A DNA stretch of 64,000 bases from Sceloporus undulatus (GCF_019175285.1 NC_056524.1:145906485-145970484); one strand, 5' to 3'. Shown: positions 46,801-58,823, numbered from the stretch's first letter. Numbers and translations: made by a program. Notes: a model not told the origin generated them from the letters alone.

Positions 46801-49800
46801 AAGGGCCATTAATGAAGACTTCAGTTGCTGGACATTTTCATTTAGGAGTAGATAGCTCTGTAGTTAACTCTGGGACAGTCAGTTAATGAGCTTTATACAA
46901 ATGAGAAACCAACACTACCTTGAACTATGCTCAGTAAAACTGGGAATCAATAAAGCTCCTCAAAAATTGGCAAATGCCTGCTTTGCTCTTGGCACTTTGC
47001 TGAAATGTGTCTCTTTCAAGAGCTTTTCCAAAATGCAATGGCATTTTAAAAGAAATCTGTTCTTATGATTTCATTGCTATTCAGAAGTAAGGCAGATTGC
47101 AAAAGATAAAAAGTCCAGGAAAGAAAATAAAGCATTTTTAAAAATCCAAAACAATTCTCTCTTCCACACAGAGATACTATAAAGTTATTTGGTAAATGCA
47201 TTGTCCACTCATAAGTAAACTAAATTTTTGGGAAACATTTTCCTTAGTCATGGCTATCCATGCCTTCTCCAAAGTGCAATAAGCACAGGTCAGCATTATG
47301 CATTCCTCTGCAGACACAAGAAAGAACATGGAAAATAATGCTGATATTTATTTAAGAAATCATTGAAGCCCTATTTCCATCATCTTAATACAGTCCTTAG
47401 AAAAATACATACCTACTGAAATGTAAGTCATGTGAAGCAGTACTAAAATCACAGATGTATTAAAATCCTGAATAACTGTATTAAATGTATTAAAATCCTG
47501 ACTGACTGAATAACAGAAAACAATGTGAGATTACTAGGACCTGAGCTGATTAAGCAAACTACTACTTTTCTTGTGCCTGTTTTCAGGAAGGATGCCACAT
47601 GATTTATGAAACGCAGTGTCTAAAACAATGTCTCAGGCTATGTTTGGTTAGCTAGCACATCAGTGTCCTGTTATTCCTCCAGGAGGTTCATGGTAAACTA
47701 CATGAAGTTGTATCTCCACAATAGTTTTTGAGGTAGGCAAGACTGACAGATAGTGGCCCAAGTGACCATTTCAAGCTGCTATTCAGGTGTTTTCCTTATA
47801 CATGTGAAGAGAGCAAGGGCCTACCCCTGTCCTTTTATTACATTACTGTGCTTATCTCCAAACCCTCTTTACCATGGATAGCCATGGAGGGCCTGAGGGC
47901 CACAAGCATCCAACGTTCCACCCATCCCTAACCCCTCCAAGGGCTGTATTCACCCCTTTGGGGAGAATGGTTTTCCAAAAATGATTTTTGTTTGAAAATA
48001 ATATGTGTGTGTATGTGAGCAAGAGAGCAGGGTTTGCATTTTGTTTTAGACCAGAATTGTACACACACACACACAGTTCCTTGAATGGCTTCAAGGTCTG
48101 CCATTCTCCAGTTTTGAGGAACTTTCTAATGTGGCAGGATTGCACAGAAAGCCTTTAATGAGTTGCATGAATTCCTACCCTATACTACACATTAGGGGCA
48201 AAGTGCAACAGTGACGAACCTACTAGATGTGTAGGCTCCCCATGTGATTTAGAACTCTGGGGGTAGAAGGCTGTAGAAATGAATAGAGTGAGAAGATGGA
48301 GGCAGTGTGCCTAGCCAGTGCACTCCTTGTGTGTTTATCTGTTTTTAATCATGTGAAATAATGCTTGAATAGAGTCTGGAAACATTATTTCGTCTGGCCC
48401 CTTACATCCCCTGAGAACCCTCCCTGTATTAAACACAGAGGCCAGGTATACCTTCTTGTAACCAGAAAAGAGGACTGGGCTCATCAGAGATGTCTCCATG
48501 AAGTAACTGACTCTGTGTGACAGCACTGAATAAATTGGTTTTGTGCTAAGGATTATTGGGGGAAGTAATTGAAAATAAATTGCCAGTATTATAATTACCT
48601 TATACAGTCTGTGGTGTGCTCATGCTTAGTATGCAATCCTGGTTGTCCAATCAGAAAATGTATATTAGGAAGCTGGAGAAGAGCAAATAAAATAATTGGG
48701 GGGAGAGATGAAGCGCATTTCCTAGGGGGGGGATCCTACATCCATAGTTTTTCCTCCCCCTCTTTTTTTGGGAAGGAAAAAGTGGAATGGATAGTTGTTT
48801 TTGTCCCTCCCTCATACTATTGCAGCTTAAGGTCATTCTAGTTAAACTGATTGACAACGGATTCACAACGGACAAAAGGAAATAATATTCTCAACCAATC
48901 ATTAATTTATAACATTAACTATCATGACATATAAAGTCAAGTTAGACAAATTCATGAAAATAAATTGATCAATGGCTGATGGTCATGATGATAATATGTA
49001 ACTGTCAGGGTTCTGGGATAATACCTGCTGCTAGGCAGCAAAAATGGAAGAGTTCTTTCTGCCTTGCTAATTCAGCAGAACCCATATATTCTGCTGCTGA
49101 GCTATTGGGCTTTCCTGTAGCTATCTTTTGTTTTGCTTCAAATGGTAAAACTTAATTGTTTAACTGCTTGTTCCCTGAAAACTCTAACCCCTTCATGTAA
49201 GAAATCTCTCTTCTATTTCTCTTCTTAGCACATTTCCCTAAGTCAATAACCACAGTGTCAGGAACCACATTATAATGCTTGCCTACCAAGATCATTTCCT
49301 TGTTATTTACTGATGTTAATATGTTATTCTGCATTGTGGGCAATGATGGTACATATACTGGGGTGTAAGTTAGTAAAAATGTTGATCATGTTCCTTTAGA
49401 GTTAATGAGCAGATAGAGAGGGAGTGAATCTGTCTCTGGAAGGTCTAAGGTCACTTTCCTGGGAAAGCTGGTAAAGGGGGAGAGAAAGGGGCATCCTGGG
49501 GACAAGGCAGAACAAGAATGTTTTATTTAGGCAGTGCATGAGAAATTAGCCTGCCAAATATTTGAAATGTATTTTCTTTGCTAACACCTGCTGTTTGTTC
49601 TGACAACAGACTCCATGGTGTACATTTCTAGTTACTGAATAAAGATTTTCTGAAGTTTTCCAGTGAAGCCTGGATTTCTGAACATGTCTTGCATCTTTTT
49701 ACTCCTCCTTTTTGTTAACTTTTTTTTTTTTACTGAATCACAAAGCTGAATCCATTCAGTTTCTCTTATTTTATTCCTTTATGGACAGGCAAGAATTTGA

Positions 49801-52800
49801 ACCCTAATTTTTCTTGAAGTGTAACACTGTTCACTAGAACCTTAGTTCTTGAACTGTTTAAGTTAGCTGGTCACTTCCTTTTTAAATGATAATGAATTTA
49901 GAACACCTCTTCCCATAACACTGTGTGTCATTTCTGGAGATTATAAAAACTGATTCCGAACTCTTTGTTTCAGGTGTGTGAACGACCCCTCATGTTCTTA
50001 CTGGATACACCTGGGGTACTATCGCCTCAAATTGGGTGTGTGGAGACTGGGCTGAAATTGGCACTTTGTGGTGAGAGGACTCTGTAAATATATGCTACTG
50101 GCAGTGTACTCGTCTGGGGATTTGCAGAATCAAAGCAACTTTGTTGACTAAGCAGGAAGACCACAGAAAGTAAATGGAGCCAGCCACATAGGATCTGTTA
50201 CCAGTGAAACAGAAAAATTGGCAAACATGCAGCTGTCTTTAACAATGGTCCTGGGTTCTGTAATTCTACCTTCCTATATGAATTCCTTCCTTGGAGTTCT
50301 GCATATTGTTCTCTGTGTTCTGACCTTTGCCAATGGGAAATGTACTGAAGAGGCAATATTATACAGTACATGTTTGTAATGAGTCCTACATTTGGTATTT
50401 TTGATACTGCTATGGGTCTTTCCTAAATCACTATTTGGTTCAGTCTTTGTATAAGAGATGGCTTACAGACTACTTGTGATTGTTTTATGGTTAGAGCGCA
50501 TTGGAGATTTTTTAGCACAGATAAGCCCCACCTGTAGCCATTTTGCTAAGTCAGGAAGGAGGACATAGCTTTATGTTTTGCTTGCTCCTAACAGTATGAC
50601 AATTTTTTCACCCAGGAGCAATTAAGGATCATTTGGTAGGTGAGGAGGTTATTGCTAATTATTTGCTTTACACACTGAATCATCATCAGCAATTCAGGTG
50701 AGATACTGACGTGGGGGTTGGGGTTAGATTCTGTATCTCAAGTGGGAAATGCCATTGATTTTTAAAAACTCCTACTACCCATTTATACCTTCCTATGCAG
50801 TTATGTAGAACGCTATAGACTGCCCAATCCCATTGATAATGTGGAGATGGTACTCAAGAGTATTGCATTACACCTCGGCAAAACCCGTCGAGTCAAAGTG
50901 TTGACGGGCACGGGTAAGTTCTGTTCGTTCCCATTATTAGTGGGCATGCTTGCTGTTACAGTGCTTTTAGGCTGTTCTTGAGGAGCTCTGTTGTCCTCTG
51001 TTCATACATGTGCCTAGAAATTCTGTAGATCAGAGTGGAAAGGGGCAGAATAATGCATTAAAAATTCAGTGATTTTTGTCCTTTCTGGATAAGAGGCAAC
51101 TATTAGGGCAGAATGTGGAGAAACAGAAATGGTTTACAGTTGTCAAAAGGATCACATAAGGCCACATATTATTATCCTATCTGCTTAACTTTTCATGCAC
51201 TTTCAAATCATTTTCAGCATACAGTGACCCTAAGGTGAACATTTCACAGGGTTTTCTTGGCACGATTTGTTCTGAGGGGTTTGCCTTTGCCTTCCTTTGA
51301 GGCTGAGAAAGTGTGTCTTATCCAAGATCACCCAGTGGGTTTCTATAGCTGAGTGGGGATTTGAACCACTCAAACCACTACACCATGATGGCTATCTGTT
51401 TAATGTGTACACGGACTATGTTGTATGAAAAGTGGGATTAGACTCAGAGGAAGGCAGCCTGAAAATTGGGGAAAGGAACATCAACTGTTTAAGATATGCA
51501 GATGACACCATGCTACTAACAGAAAATAGCAAAGACTTGGAATGGGTACTAATGTAAGTTACAGAAGAAACCACAAAAGCAGGTCTACAGATGGCTATTA
51601 CAAAAACAAAAATCATAACTACAGATGATTTCCATAACAAGTAGAGATGAAAACAGAAATAGGTATAGATTTTCAATACTTCAGTTATTAATCAACATGT
51701 AGACTATAGTCGAGAAATCAGAAGAAGACTAAGACTTTGAAAACGCAGCTATGAAAGAGTTAAGATCCTCAAGTGTAAAGACCTATCATTAATTAAGTTT
51801 GTTGATGTTGTGTGCCTTCAAGTTGTTTCTAACTTATAGCATCCCCAAGGTGAACCTATCATAGGGTTTTCTTGGCAAGATTTGTACAGAGTTTTTTAAT
51901 TGCCTTCTCCTGAGGCTGAGAGTATGTGACTTGCCACCCAGTGAATTTCATGGCTGAGCTGGGAATAAAACTCTTGTCTCCAGAGTCGTAATCTGACATT
52001 CAAACCACTATGTCACGCTTGCTCCAGATTAAGTACCAAAGTCAGTATCAGCCAATCCATAGTATTTCTGAGTTGGAAGGAAGTGAAGAATGCTGAAAGG
52101 AAGAGAATGCTTTGAAATGTATTGAAGGAGAGTTATGTGCATGCCATGACTGCCATAAAGGCAAATAGTGGGTCCTACAGTATATCAAGCCTGAACGTTC
52201 AACTAGAAGTCAAAATGACTAAACTGAGGCCATCCTACTCGGACATATCATGATACAGCATGACGTATTGGAAAAGATTATAATGCTGGGGAAAGTCGAA
52301 GGCAGTAGGAAAAGAGAGAGATCTCATTACATATGAATTGATTTAATAAAGGGAACCATGGCTCTGAGTTTGCAATGCCTAAGCAGGACATTTGCTGGTC
52401 ATCTTAGGGGTCTCTCATTCAGAAAGTCATTTGGCAAGTAACAACAAACAGTTCAGTTATATTATCACACAAAGAAAAATCCATTTAGTGTCCCTATAGT
52501 AGTCAAAGATATTAAAAATAATTATGTGCTCACAAATTATCTTCCTTTACTTCTGAAGGTTGTGGTGTGTGTGTGTATGTCTCAAGTTGGTTTTGGAATG
52601 CTGTCAGTCATATAATGGTGGGGGGCATAGTATGGTGGCCAAATCTTTTCCTTTTCCTTTTGGCAGGAGATGTGACAGTAACAGCACCCAACTACAATGC
52701 AGCAGCATGTGAATTCATCCATTCTTTCCGTAAGGGACTTCTAGGGAAGGTAATGCTTGACTAATTGGTCTAAAGGCTTCCACTGGATAATTCTGTCTGG

Positions 52801-53087
52801 AGCAGAAAGCATCGCCATGCAGCTGAACAAGACCTTGGGGACTTTGCTTCATGGCAATAAGCCTGGACTATTTTCATCTGTTGGCAATTTCCATCTGCTG
52901 TTTGCAAACAGTTTTTGTAGAATCGTGAGGATAGAGATTGAGTAGGCAATAGCAAAGGGCATATGTAACTTCCTGTACTATTTTCTGAATGTCCTCTCTC
53001 TCTCTTTTTCCACCTCAGCTATTCCTTCTCCATGTTGCAGCAATATCTGTTCTGAGAGATGGAAAGCTTTCTCCAGAAACTAGGTAG
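35526..53087 (+). CDS. MTG1: Mitochondrial ribosome-associated GTPase 1, 12 coding exons, 335 aa
   Basis: MTG1 is the mitochondrial relative of bacterial RbgA/YlqF and assists large-subunit assembly at the inner membrane. Coding exons: 35526-35628, 35762-35826, 37178-37282, 42483-42563, 42826-42882, 42988-43078, 46421-46482, 49974-50070, 50616-50697, 50801-50913, 52667-52749 and 53019-53087. Phases agree throughout, and 335 aa fits the 334-aa human protein. The order of GTPase motifs is permuted: NKMD (G4, exon 3), GVPNVGKSS (G1, exon 6), then DTPG (G3, exon 8). The family motifs RWFPGHMAK and [11 protein letters not shown] are present. Intron 1 appears to be GC-AG and intron 2 AT-AC. The last exon is the weakest part: reading on from exon 11 instead would give VMLD and a stop at 52764 (317 aa). 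The first 25 residues are basic and may act as the mitochondrial signal. Confidence 0.93.
35629..35761 (+). other. MTG1 intron 1, apparent GC-AG intron
   Basis: The exon text CACATGGCCAAAG is followed by gcacgt, and the next exon begins after gcag with GGCTAAAGG. Joining at the GC donor gives the conserved HMAKGLKDM. The only nearby GT (35633) would shift the frame and lead to a stop. GC-AG pairs are a known minor class of U2-type introns. Confidence 0.7.
35862..35995. mobile_element. hAT-like MITE in MTG1 intron 2
   Basis: 'gaggccgctttaactgcc' and 'gggaatcctgggaactgtag' match the copies in and before PAOX. The right half is diverged. Confidence 0.5.
36627..36955 (+). mobile_element. MER2-like Tigger element
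   Basis: 'gaggatcccttatctgaa' at the left and 'cagataaggaatccag' at the right are inverted ends. Inside, 'tatgtttcatatgcacctca' and 'gcctgaaggtaattttatac' match the copy at 57940-58281. A (TTA)n tract interrupts it at 36708-36742. Confidence 0.65.
36708..36742 (+). repeat. (TTA)n microsatellite
   Basis: About 11 TTA units with one variant. Confidence 0.9.
38025..38680 (-). mobile_element. CR1 3' part
   Basis: Reading the minus strand: the 3' end 'tgtggtttcttccaaatat' near 38050, then [13 protein letters not shown]-type peptide and the VDHKLN region near 38600. It lies in MTG1 intron 3, antisense to the gene. Confidence 0.75.
38993..40700. mobile_element. BovB-like LINE mosaic with inverted pieces
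   Basis: 39090-39430 (+) encodes [20 protein letters not shown] and [19 protein letters not shown]. 40345-40560 (+) is its continuation ('gacaaacaagcaggtcctag'). Both sides are flanked by pieces of the same family in reverse (38993-39090 and about 40560-40690, minus), which gives a head-to-head arrangement. A minus-strand CR1 separates the plus-strand parts. Confidence 0.6.
39435..40345 (-). mobile_element. CR1 LINE, 3' 0.9 kb
   Basis: The minus strand encodes [20 protein letters not shown] and [12 protein letters not shown], then a C-terminal part with [20 protein letters not shown]. The 3' end at 39440 is 'gatggcccttgtggtctctt'. It is one of the better preserved CR1 copies here. Confidence 0.82.
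40807..40869 (+). repeat. (TAA)n microsatellite
   Basis: About 21 TAA units at the start of a short repeat ('ttttatttctaccctgcctt'). Confidence 0.95.
40985..41108 (-). mobile_element. Short interspersed repeat
   Basis: 'gatgccagccacagatgctg', 'gaacatgaccacatagccca' and 'aaaaaactatggatgctgac' are the reverse of the repeat at 33735-33865 and of each arm at 43758-43905. I do not recognise its class. Confidence 0.5.
41100..41960 (-). mobile_element. CR1 LINE 3' part, with insertions
   Basis: CR1 C-terminal text is present at 41100-41160, 41440-41525 and 41745-41935 on the minus strand. It is broken by a short repeat with 'atttatttctatcccacctt' (about 41165-41300) and by a hAT-like MITE (41523-41735). 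Confidence 0.65.
41523..41735. mobile_element. hAT-like MITE
   Basis: 'aggtgcatctatactttaga' and the closing 'taccttttagatgcat' are inverted ends. 'cagtttgacaccactttaac' at the left pairs with 'atggtatcaaactgcatt' at the right. It is the most complete member of the CTTTAACTGCC family in the window. Confidence 0.7.
43272..43628. mobile_element. Tc1/mariner-type MITE, 357 bp
   Basis: The left end CTGTATATACTCAACTATAA and the right end 'cttatgctcaagtacatatgg' are imperfect inverted repeats flanked by TA (43270-43271 and 43629-43630). It shares the block 'ttttggccccaaaacctgcc' with the other two copies. It lies in MTG1 intron 6. Confidence 0.75.
43758..43905. repeat. Hairpin of two head-to-head repeat copies
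   Basis: The left arm 'tgtgggtttttcgggctgtg' to 'aatttattcctgac' is mirrored by 'gtcaggaataaactcttcca' to 'agcctgaaaaacccacaa'. The loop is the 'gccagcatctgtggctggc' palindrome. Each arm is a copy of the repeat at 33735-33865. Confidence 0.75.
44030..45530 (-). mobile_element. L1 LINE 3' end, antisense
   Basis: The poly(T) at 44030-44040 is the reversed tail. The minus strand encodes [20 protein letters not shown] near 45200 and, further upstream, a [20 protein letters not shown] segment, both typical of the L1 ORF2 C-terminal region. It is broken by stops and interrupted by another repeat at about 44590-44940 that contains two copies of 'cttcaggctagccctgatgg'. Confidence 0.6.
45895..46115 (+). 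mobile_element. BovB-like LINE 3' tail
   Basis: 'aacaataatgctaggaaagg', 'gctagatggatggactcagt' and 'ggcagtaaacaacaa' match the 3' ends of the other BovB-like copies. Confidence 0.6.
46500..49960. other. MTG1 intron 7, unassigned
   Basis: I recognise no repeat family of any length. There is a short (CA)n near 48060 and T-rich patches near 49720. Open frames are chance-like. This is the largest repeat-poor stretch inside MTG1. Confidence 0.5.
51210..51395 (-). mobile_element. tRNA-derived SINE, antisense
   Basis: Reading reversed: head near 51390 ('accactacaccatg' is the reversed 'tggtgtagtggtt'), B box 'gatttgaaccact' reversed, body 'gaaaaccctgtgaaatgttc'. It is the same family as at 11515. 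Confidence 0.75.
51804..52025 (-). mobile_element. tRNA-derived SINE, antisense
   Basis: 'gttgtgtgccttcaagttgt', 'gggttttcttggcaagattt' and 'ttcaaaccactatgtcac' are the reversed tail, body and head of the family. Confidence 0.75.
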
Positions 53088-53356
53088 CTTAGGCAAAATT
53101 ATCATAAGATATATGTAACTGTAAATTCTTAGAACAGTCGATCCACAAAATGCCTAACGCATATGAACTGAGCTCTTGATTTAATGGTACCTTTCTTAAG
53201 CCAGTTTCATAGCACACATTCAAGCGTTTTCCTGCTGCCTTTTCCATTCTAACAGGAGACTTCTGTCACTTGCTTCCATATATACAATCATGACATATAG
53301 TATTGAATTTTATCTTGAAATGTTAATTCAAGCTGCCTTAGAAAAATACTTTCAGT

Positions 53357-53362
53357 AATAAA
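53357..53362 (+). terminator. Candidate MTG1 polyadenylation signal
   Basis: AATAAA lies about 270 bases after the exon 12 stop and before the next MITE. Use is inferred. Confidence 0.45.
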
Positions 53363-53544
53363 ATTAATGGTTCCAGTTACAGGTGCACCTATTTCTTCCT
53401 TTTTCACCTTGTTCTGTTTAAGGGATATTCTCCAATTCTGTTGCCTCCTGCTAGTCTGTAATATTTTACTCATGAATTAAAATGTCATGTGACTGGCAGC
53501 ATGTTGTAAGTGCAGATAAGTTGCAAAAGCACAAACAAAACTTT

Positions 53545-54012
53545 GGCGGGGTACCCGTCCCTTTTTTGCCAGGTTGGAGGCTTCTGCGGCTCCAACCTGG
53601 CGCTTTTCCAGGCCATGGGGAAGTGGCAAAATGCCGCTTCCCCGTGGCCTGGAAAAGGGGCTTCATGCCCCTGGACACCCCGAGAGCCGCATCCAGAGGA
53701 GAAAAGGACCGCTCGGCCCCTTTCCCCCTGGTGTTCCTGCAGCCATTTGGCGGTTGCAGGAACGAGGTGCCCTTCAGAAGGAGCTTGGTTTTGGAGCTCC
53801 TTCTAGCACCGCTGTTAGGCTGCCACAAGCGGCCTGGGGCGGTGCCAACACATCATGCCTGCGCCGCGCTATTTGAATGTGGCGTGGCCGTGATGTCATA
53901 ATGGTGGCGCCTGTACACATGGACCCCGCCATTATGCTGCCGGTGGCAAGTATTAGGGAGTGTGTATATGTTGCGTGCTGGTACACCACTTTTTGGCGGT
54001 CTGTACCACACC
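53545..54012 (+). mobile_element. PIF/Harbinger-like MITE, copy E
   Basis: The left end is GGCGGGGTACCCGTCC and the reversed right end is GGTGTGGTACAGACCGCC. A TTT duplication flanks it (53542-53544 and 54013-54015). The interior is CpG-rich with 'cttttccaggccatggggaa' and its reversed partner near 53640. The 3' hairpin is decayed, so this is the oldest-looking copy. Confidence 0.65.
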
Positions 54013-54019
54013 TTTAAGA

Positions 54020-57000
54020 CATAAAAAGGGCTGTAATTTGAAGGTGACTATACTGGTTAACTACCCACCTTCATTTAATATGGGGAGTTCATATCTGTGG
54101 CCTCCTTATCTGCTATACTGTTACTTCTTGCTGCATTTTTGTTGATCTCTCCCTTGAACAAGGAGATATGTAGATCTAGTACCAGTGGATAGCATTGCTA
54201 AAATTCACACTGTACAGTGGTGAAATTCAGGTGTGGGGAATGTGTCACTCATACATTGCATGTGGATCCCAAATCCCATTTGCAGACCCCCATGAACTCT
54301 CCACAATTCTTCCTTTTAAAAAAATGGGGTGATTTGTCAGATGAATTTTTGTTCCCAAACTATCCACAAATGCAGCTGCTTAGTGCATTTAATAATCTAT
54401 TAAATGCAGTCCTTCAAACCCTGCAAAAACAAAAAAACCCTCCAAAAACATGACACAACAGAATTCATGGTACATGCCAGTGCAATCCATGGGCCTGATA
54501 ATTTGTCCCCATGCACAGTTGTCCACCCCTGCTCCATTAGGTCAGGCACTACTCTGTTGGTACATGAATGAGCTAGGATATGATGGAAAGTAAAACTTGG
54601 AGGACAATATTATTGAACTGGGGAAGGACTATTGCACATGTCTTACAGTTTGCAATCAGGGCAAACAGCTTTGGGGAACATATTGGTTCATTATTGCATT
54701 ATAAGACATCAGAAATTGCCTTTTGAAAGATGCCTCTGTGATAGGAAAAGTAAACAATTGTGATGTGGCTATGTGATGATAAATAAGTACATTGCATCTT
54801 TCTTAGATGAATATCTGGCCCAGCCATGCTCCTAGAGTTTGCTAATTGGTCAATGTCAGTGTTAATCCAACAGTCGTCATAGCAGACATCTGAGGGAGTT
54901 ATTTTTCAAAGTAGAAGTCCAGTGTTGCCCTCACTGAACTGCACCATAATAGTAAAGTGTTTGCTTTGGAAATGCACGTACACTCTGTTACAATGGACAA
55001 AGCCACTACATTAGTGTACACTCAAAATTTAATAAAGTCTTGTTCACATTTTAACAAGGAATTTTTGAATGTTTTTATTTAATACATATGTTTTTCTCTC
55101 TGTGTTTGTTAATTTTTATATGCTACTTCAAGTCTCAGTTTTGGGGACAAGCAGGATATTATAAATAAAAATCCATTCTAGTAAGGATGAAGCCAAAATA
55201 TGGCAAAACTCACATTATCCCCAAGGCAGCTTCTGGGAGCAGGAGGAATAAAAGAATTGGCAAGAATGGTTCTCGTCTTTTAATTTTAAAGATGTCAAAC
55301 AAAAAGTGCATACATTACAACTGTTAATCTCCCCATTGGAGTCAATAGAAAGAGATGACCTTTTTACATCCAAGGGTTGCCTAAAAGCAGTCCAAAGGTT
55401 AATCAACCTGCAAAAAAGTTTTCTGTGAGCAGTCTTTAAGAATCAGTTAGGCAAGGTCCATTTACACTTTATTTGAGTAGCATAGTCTAAATTACTGTAA
55501 ACTGATTTACTTTGTTGCTATTAAAATACCTGTGATTTTGAAACTAACATGAACACAGATTGTTTAAATTTTTCACATCACTTTTAAAACATTACAAGAA
55601 AATAGAATTATAAACTGTCACAAAACAAGCTTCCCCAATTTTCTAGGTTTTGTTTAGGAGAGATGGTAATTTTGTAAACAGGTTATTCACATGAAAATAG
55701 CTTGTGAAATTCCCCTTAGGTGAAGCAATCCCCCGCCCCCATTGCAGAAGAGAAATACACAGCATATGTGTTCTTGAGTTCCAGAGTTCATACAGAATGT
55801 ATTAAGTTCATACTGAAGGACTTCACATTTTACTCAATACAAAAATACAGCAAAAGGATAGCTTCAGGCAAAATTTAAACTTATTAAAGGTTTATGATTA
55901 GTGTTAATAAATTTCTGCCTTTCTGAATCCTATTTCACTCTGATCACACTCCCACAACCGTATCAGCGTGCATATATACATGAAGTTTGTATATTGTTCT
56001 CTACTGTGTATCTGAGGAAGGACTGTAATCAGTTAAAGCTTGTGCTAAAAATTTGTTAGTCTTAATGGCGTTTTTCTAAATTCATGTAAAATGTGGTCCC
56101 AAGAGTTAGAAGTGGGTTGGTACAGCAGATCAGAATATGAAAATGAGCAGCAGACTTCACATTTCACATTTAATTGCCAGCTTTTGTTATCTTTGAAAAT
56201 AACTTTGATAAACATCTAAAAATAAGACAATTAGTATGAAGATTGGCTTGGTGGAAGAGTTGGCAGTGATTGCTGAGCACTGGCAGTTGTTGTAATGGAC
56301 AACAGAGGACTTGGCAGGGCAGTGTTGGGCAGCTGCTCTTGCCATCTTCCCAGGCACAAGCGGCAAGTGGCTCTGCTGCAGCTTATATTGGCCCCTAAGG
56401 TCGGGCTTTAAGGCTTCAACTCTAATCATGCTTTCATGGAAGAACGTTTCACTTTGAATTGTTAAATCTGAACCTAATGATTTAATGACACTAAAGCGAT
56501 CAGTTGCACTGGTTTCATTTATCAGTTTAATATAAAATAGGGTGCTTGCTATGCAGCTAGTGAAGGTAGTCTGCGTGGATGTGTACAGTGCAAATCCAGA
56601 TCTTGAAGTTAACTATGTTTGGACTATAGCACCTAGAATTACCCCAGGCAGCTTGCACTTGTATTATCCAAAAGTTACTTTTCAAGTTCTTGGTTGTATT
56701 ACATATATGTGTAGCTGCCTTTTGTACTGAGTCAGATCAATTATCTGTTTTGGTCAGTAGTGTAATGCTATTATGCTACTATATGGCCCTCCAAATATTT
56801 CACTGCAGTTTCTGTGGCACCTAGGAAGCACAAAACAGGGGACAAGCTCCGTATGCTAAAATAGCCATCTGTTTATTCCTTTTAAAATAGCACAGCATGA
56901 TTTGGCCCGTATGAGAAAGGGACTTCTTCAAGGATTAAAAACAAGCACAAATACAAATATAGATATTAAAAAGGCAAGACAACACTAAATAAACTATATC

Positions 57001-57935
57001 CCATTAAACCAAATTGAAATACAATATGTTTCATATCAGAGTTGTCAACACAGGATCATTGAATATTAAAATAACAGAGTCTACAGTATTTTGTTATATA
57101 CACATATTCCAGATGGTAATTGAAAAGTAAGCACCAATGATAGGTGTTAGAATCAGAAGAATGTTCACAATGGCAGCGATTTCTGCTGAAGGTTATATAT
57201 GTTTCTGATATGAAAAAATATTGTCCTGTATTCCTATAATATTTGTGCATGCTTTTAGCCCCTGAAGAAGCCATGTTCATACAGGCTGAAATGCTTTTTT
57301 TAAAAAAAGGAATAAAACAGTTGACCATCTTCCTAGCCAGCACAGCCAAGGAATGATGAGATCGCAGCCCAGTATCTGATGCACCACATGTTCCTCATCT
57401 CTACTCTAAGGTCTCAAGGAAAAGTATTTTTCTGCATCTTGTAAGTGAGATCCTTTCAACTGGAGGAATGATGGGCAGGTACTCCTTAGAATTTTTCATG
57501 TATGGATGCATGAGATTAGCATGAATATTAAAGTCTAGTTCTGTGAACCCTCTCCATATTAATACAGGGCTAACAAAATGACTTCAGTTGAAAGGATAAG
57601 CAACAGAAATATGAAGTGCAAAAAAGTAATTTCTAGTTCCTGTTTGATGCACAAATAGTTCTTTAACATCTTCTCTGGTACACAAAGTCCTTATATGAGT
57701 ACAGCTTCCGTATCCAGAATAGGAAACAGGGTCATAGGATCAATTAGGAAACACATGTATTTCCTATTCACAAAACTGTAAAACCACATCTGACTGTATT
57801 GAAATACAGGTTTATATAACTGTACAATGAAAACTACTATTTTATTTACCTCCTTTTTCTTACCATGTTGTCTCAACTCTAGGTTTTTCACACTTGAATA
57901 TACTTCATTATCTAAGTGCTTCTTTGATAGTAATC
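54020..57935. other. MTG1-SPRN intergenic, unassigned
   Basis: No host exon was recognised. A fragment near 55990-56065 ('gtatctgaggaagga', 'cttgtgctaaaaa') matches the end of the composite repeat at 24655. The sequence is AT-rich with few named repeats. Part of it may be SPRN 3'UTR, which is long in other vertebrates, but no end can be fixed. Confidence 0.45.
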
Positions 57936-57939
57936 CAGG

Positions 57940-58281
57940 CTGAGTTTCCCTTAGTTGAAATGCTTGGGATCAGAATTGTTTTAGATTTTAATTTTTTTCA
58001 GATTCTGGAATGTTTGCATACACTTAATGAGATATCTTGGAGGTGGGATCAAATCTAAAAACAGCATTAATTTGTGTTTCATATACACCTTATACACACA
58101 GCCTGGATGTAATTTTATACATAACTATTTTCCAATATTTTTTGTGCATGAAACAAAAGTTTGTGTATGCTGAACCCCCAGAAAGCAATAGTAGCACTAT
58201 CTCAGCCACCGATGAAAATATTTTGGATTTTGGGAGTATGGTATTTTGGATTTTGGAATTCTGGATAAGGGAGACTCAACC
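57940..58281 (+). mobile_element. MER2-like Tigger element
   Basis: 'ctgagtttcccttagttgaa' and 'tggataagggagactcaac' are inverted ends. 'tgtgtttcatatacacctta' and 'ttttggattttgggag' lie inside. It is the second copy of the 36627 family and sits in the likely SPRN 3' region. Confidence 0.68.
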
Positions 58282-58823
58282 CATAATATATTTCTCACAA
58301 ACAAAACTCCCTTTGATTGAAGTGCTACAGTAGTAGTAGCTAGAATGAACCTGCAGTCAAGTATCAATTAATATGATGACTGGATTCCCACAAAGGCAAT
58401 GGTGGACAAATACATCCATCCTCTCCTCTTCAAAATGAAGCACAATACCATTAATACCATGGCATAATGTAAATTCTGACAGTGGTAGGAATAGTGTTTG
58501 ACTTGAGCACTGTAGCGCTTAGGCTCAGGGCAGGGACCCAGCTAAACCTGAGTGATTTAGCAGCTAATATGGCTTTCCACGTGATGCTGAGCAAATCATT
58601 GCCATGCAGTTGATGGCACCAGAAGTGAGATGGACTTTTATGTTTTGGCATCTGACAGCACCCAAAGGTTTCCAGATTTCCTTATAGGAACAGTCAATGT
58701 CCACGTTCAAATCCATATTAGGGAAAGGGGCAACATGGAACAGTTCTACAAGTAAATAAGAAACCAAAACAAAACACTAGGGCAGTGATTTAAGAAATAT
58801 GCCCTTTGAAGCAAGTTGCCTTC

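Larger units (their letters stand above)
51100..52440 (+). mobile_element. BovB-like LINE in MTG1 intron 10
   Basis: Pieces: 51105-51210 ('gaatgtggagaaacag'), 51398-51800 (an RT segment with 'agatatgcagatgacaccat') and 52030-52440 ('tggaaaagattataatgctg' and 'gtctctcattcagaaag'). Two minus-strand SINEs lie between the pieces. Confidence 0.65.

Noticed and set aside
56187-56429. 80-aa minus-strand frame between MTG1 and SPRN
   Set aside because: No family resemblance, no exon context and no visible signals.
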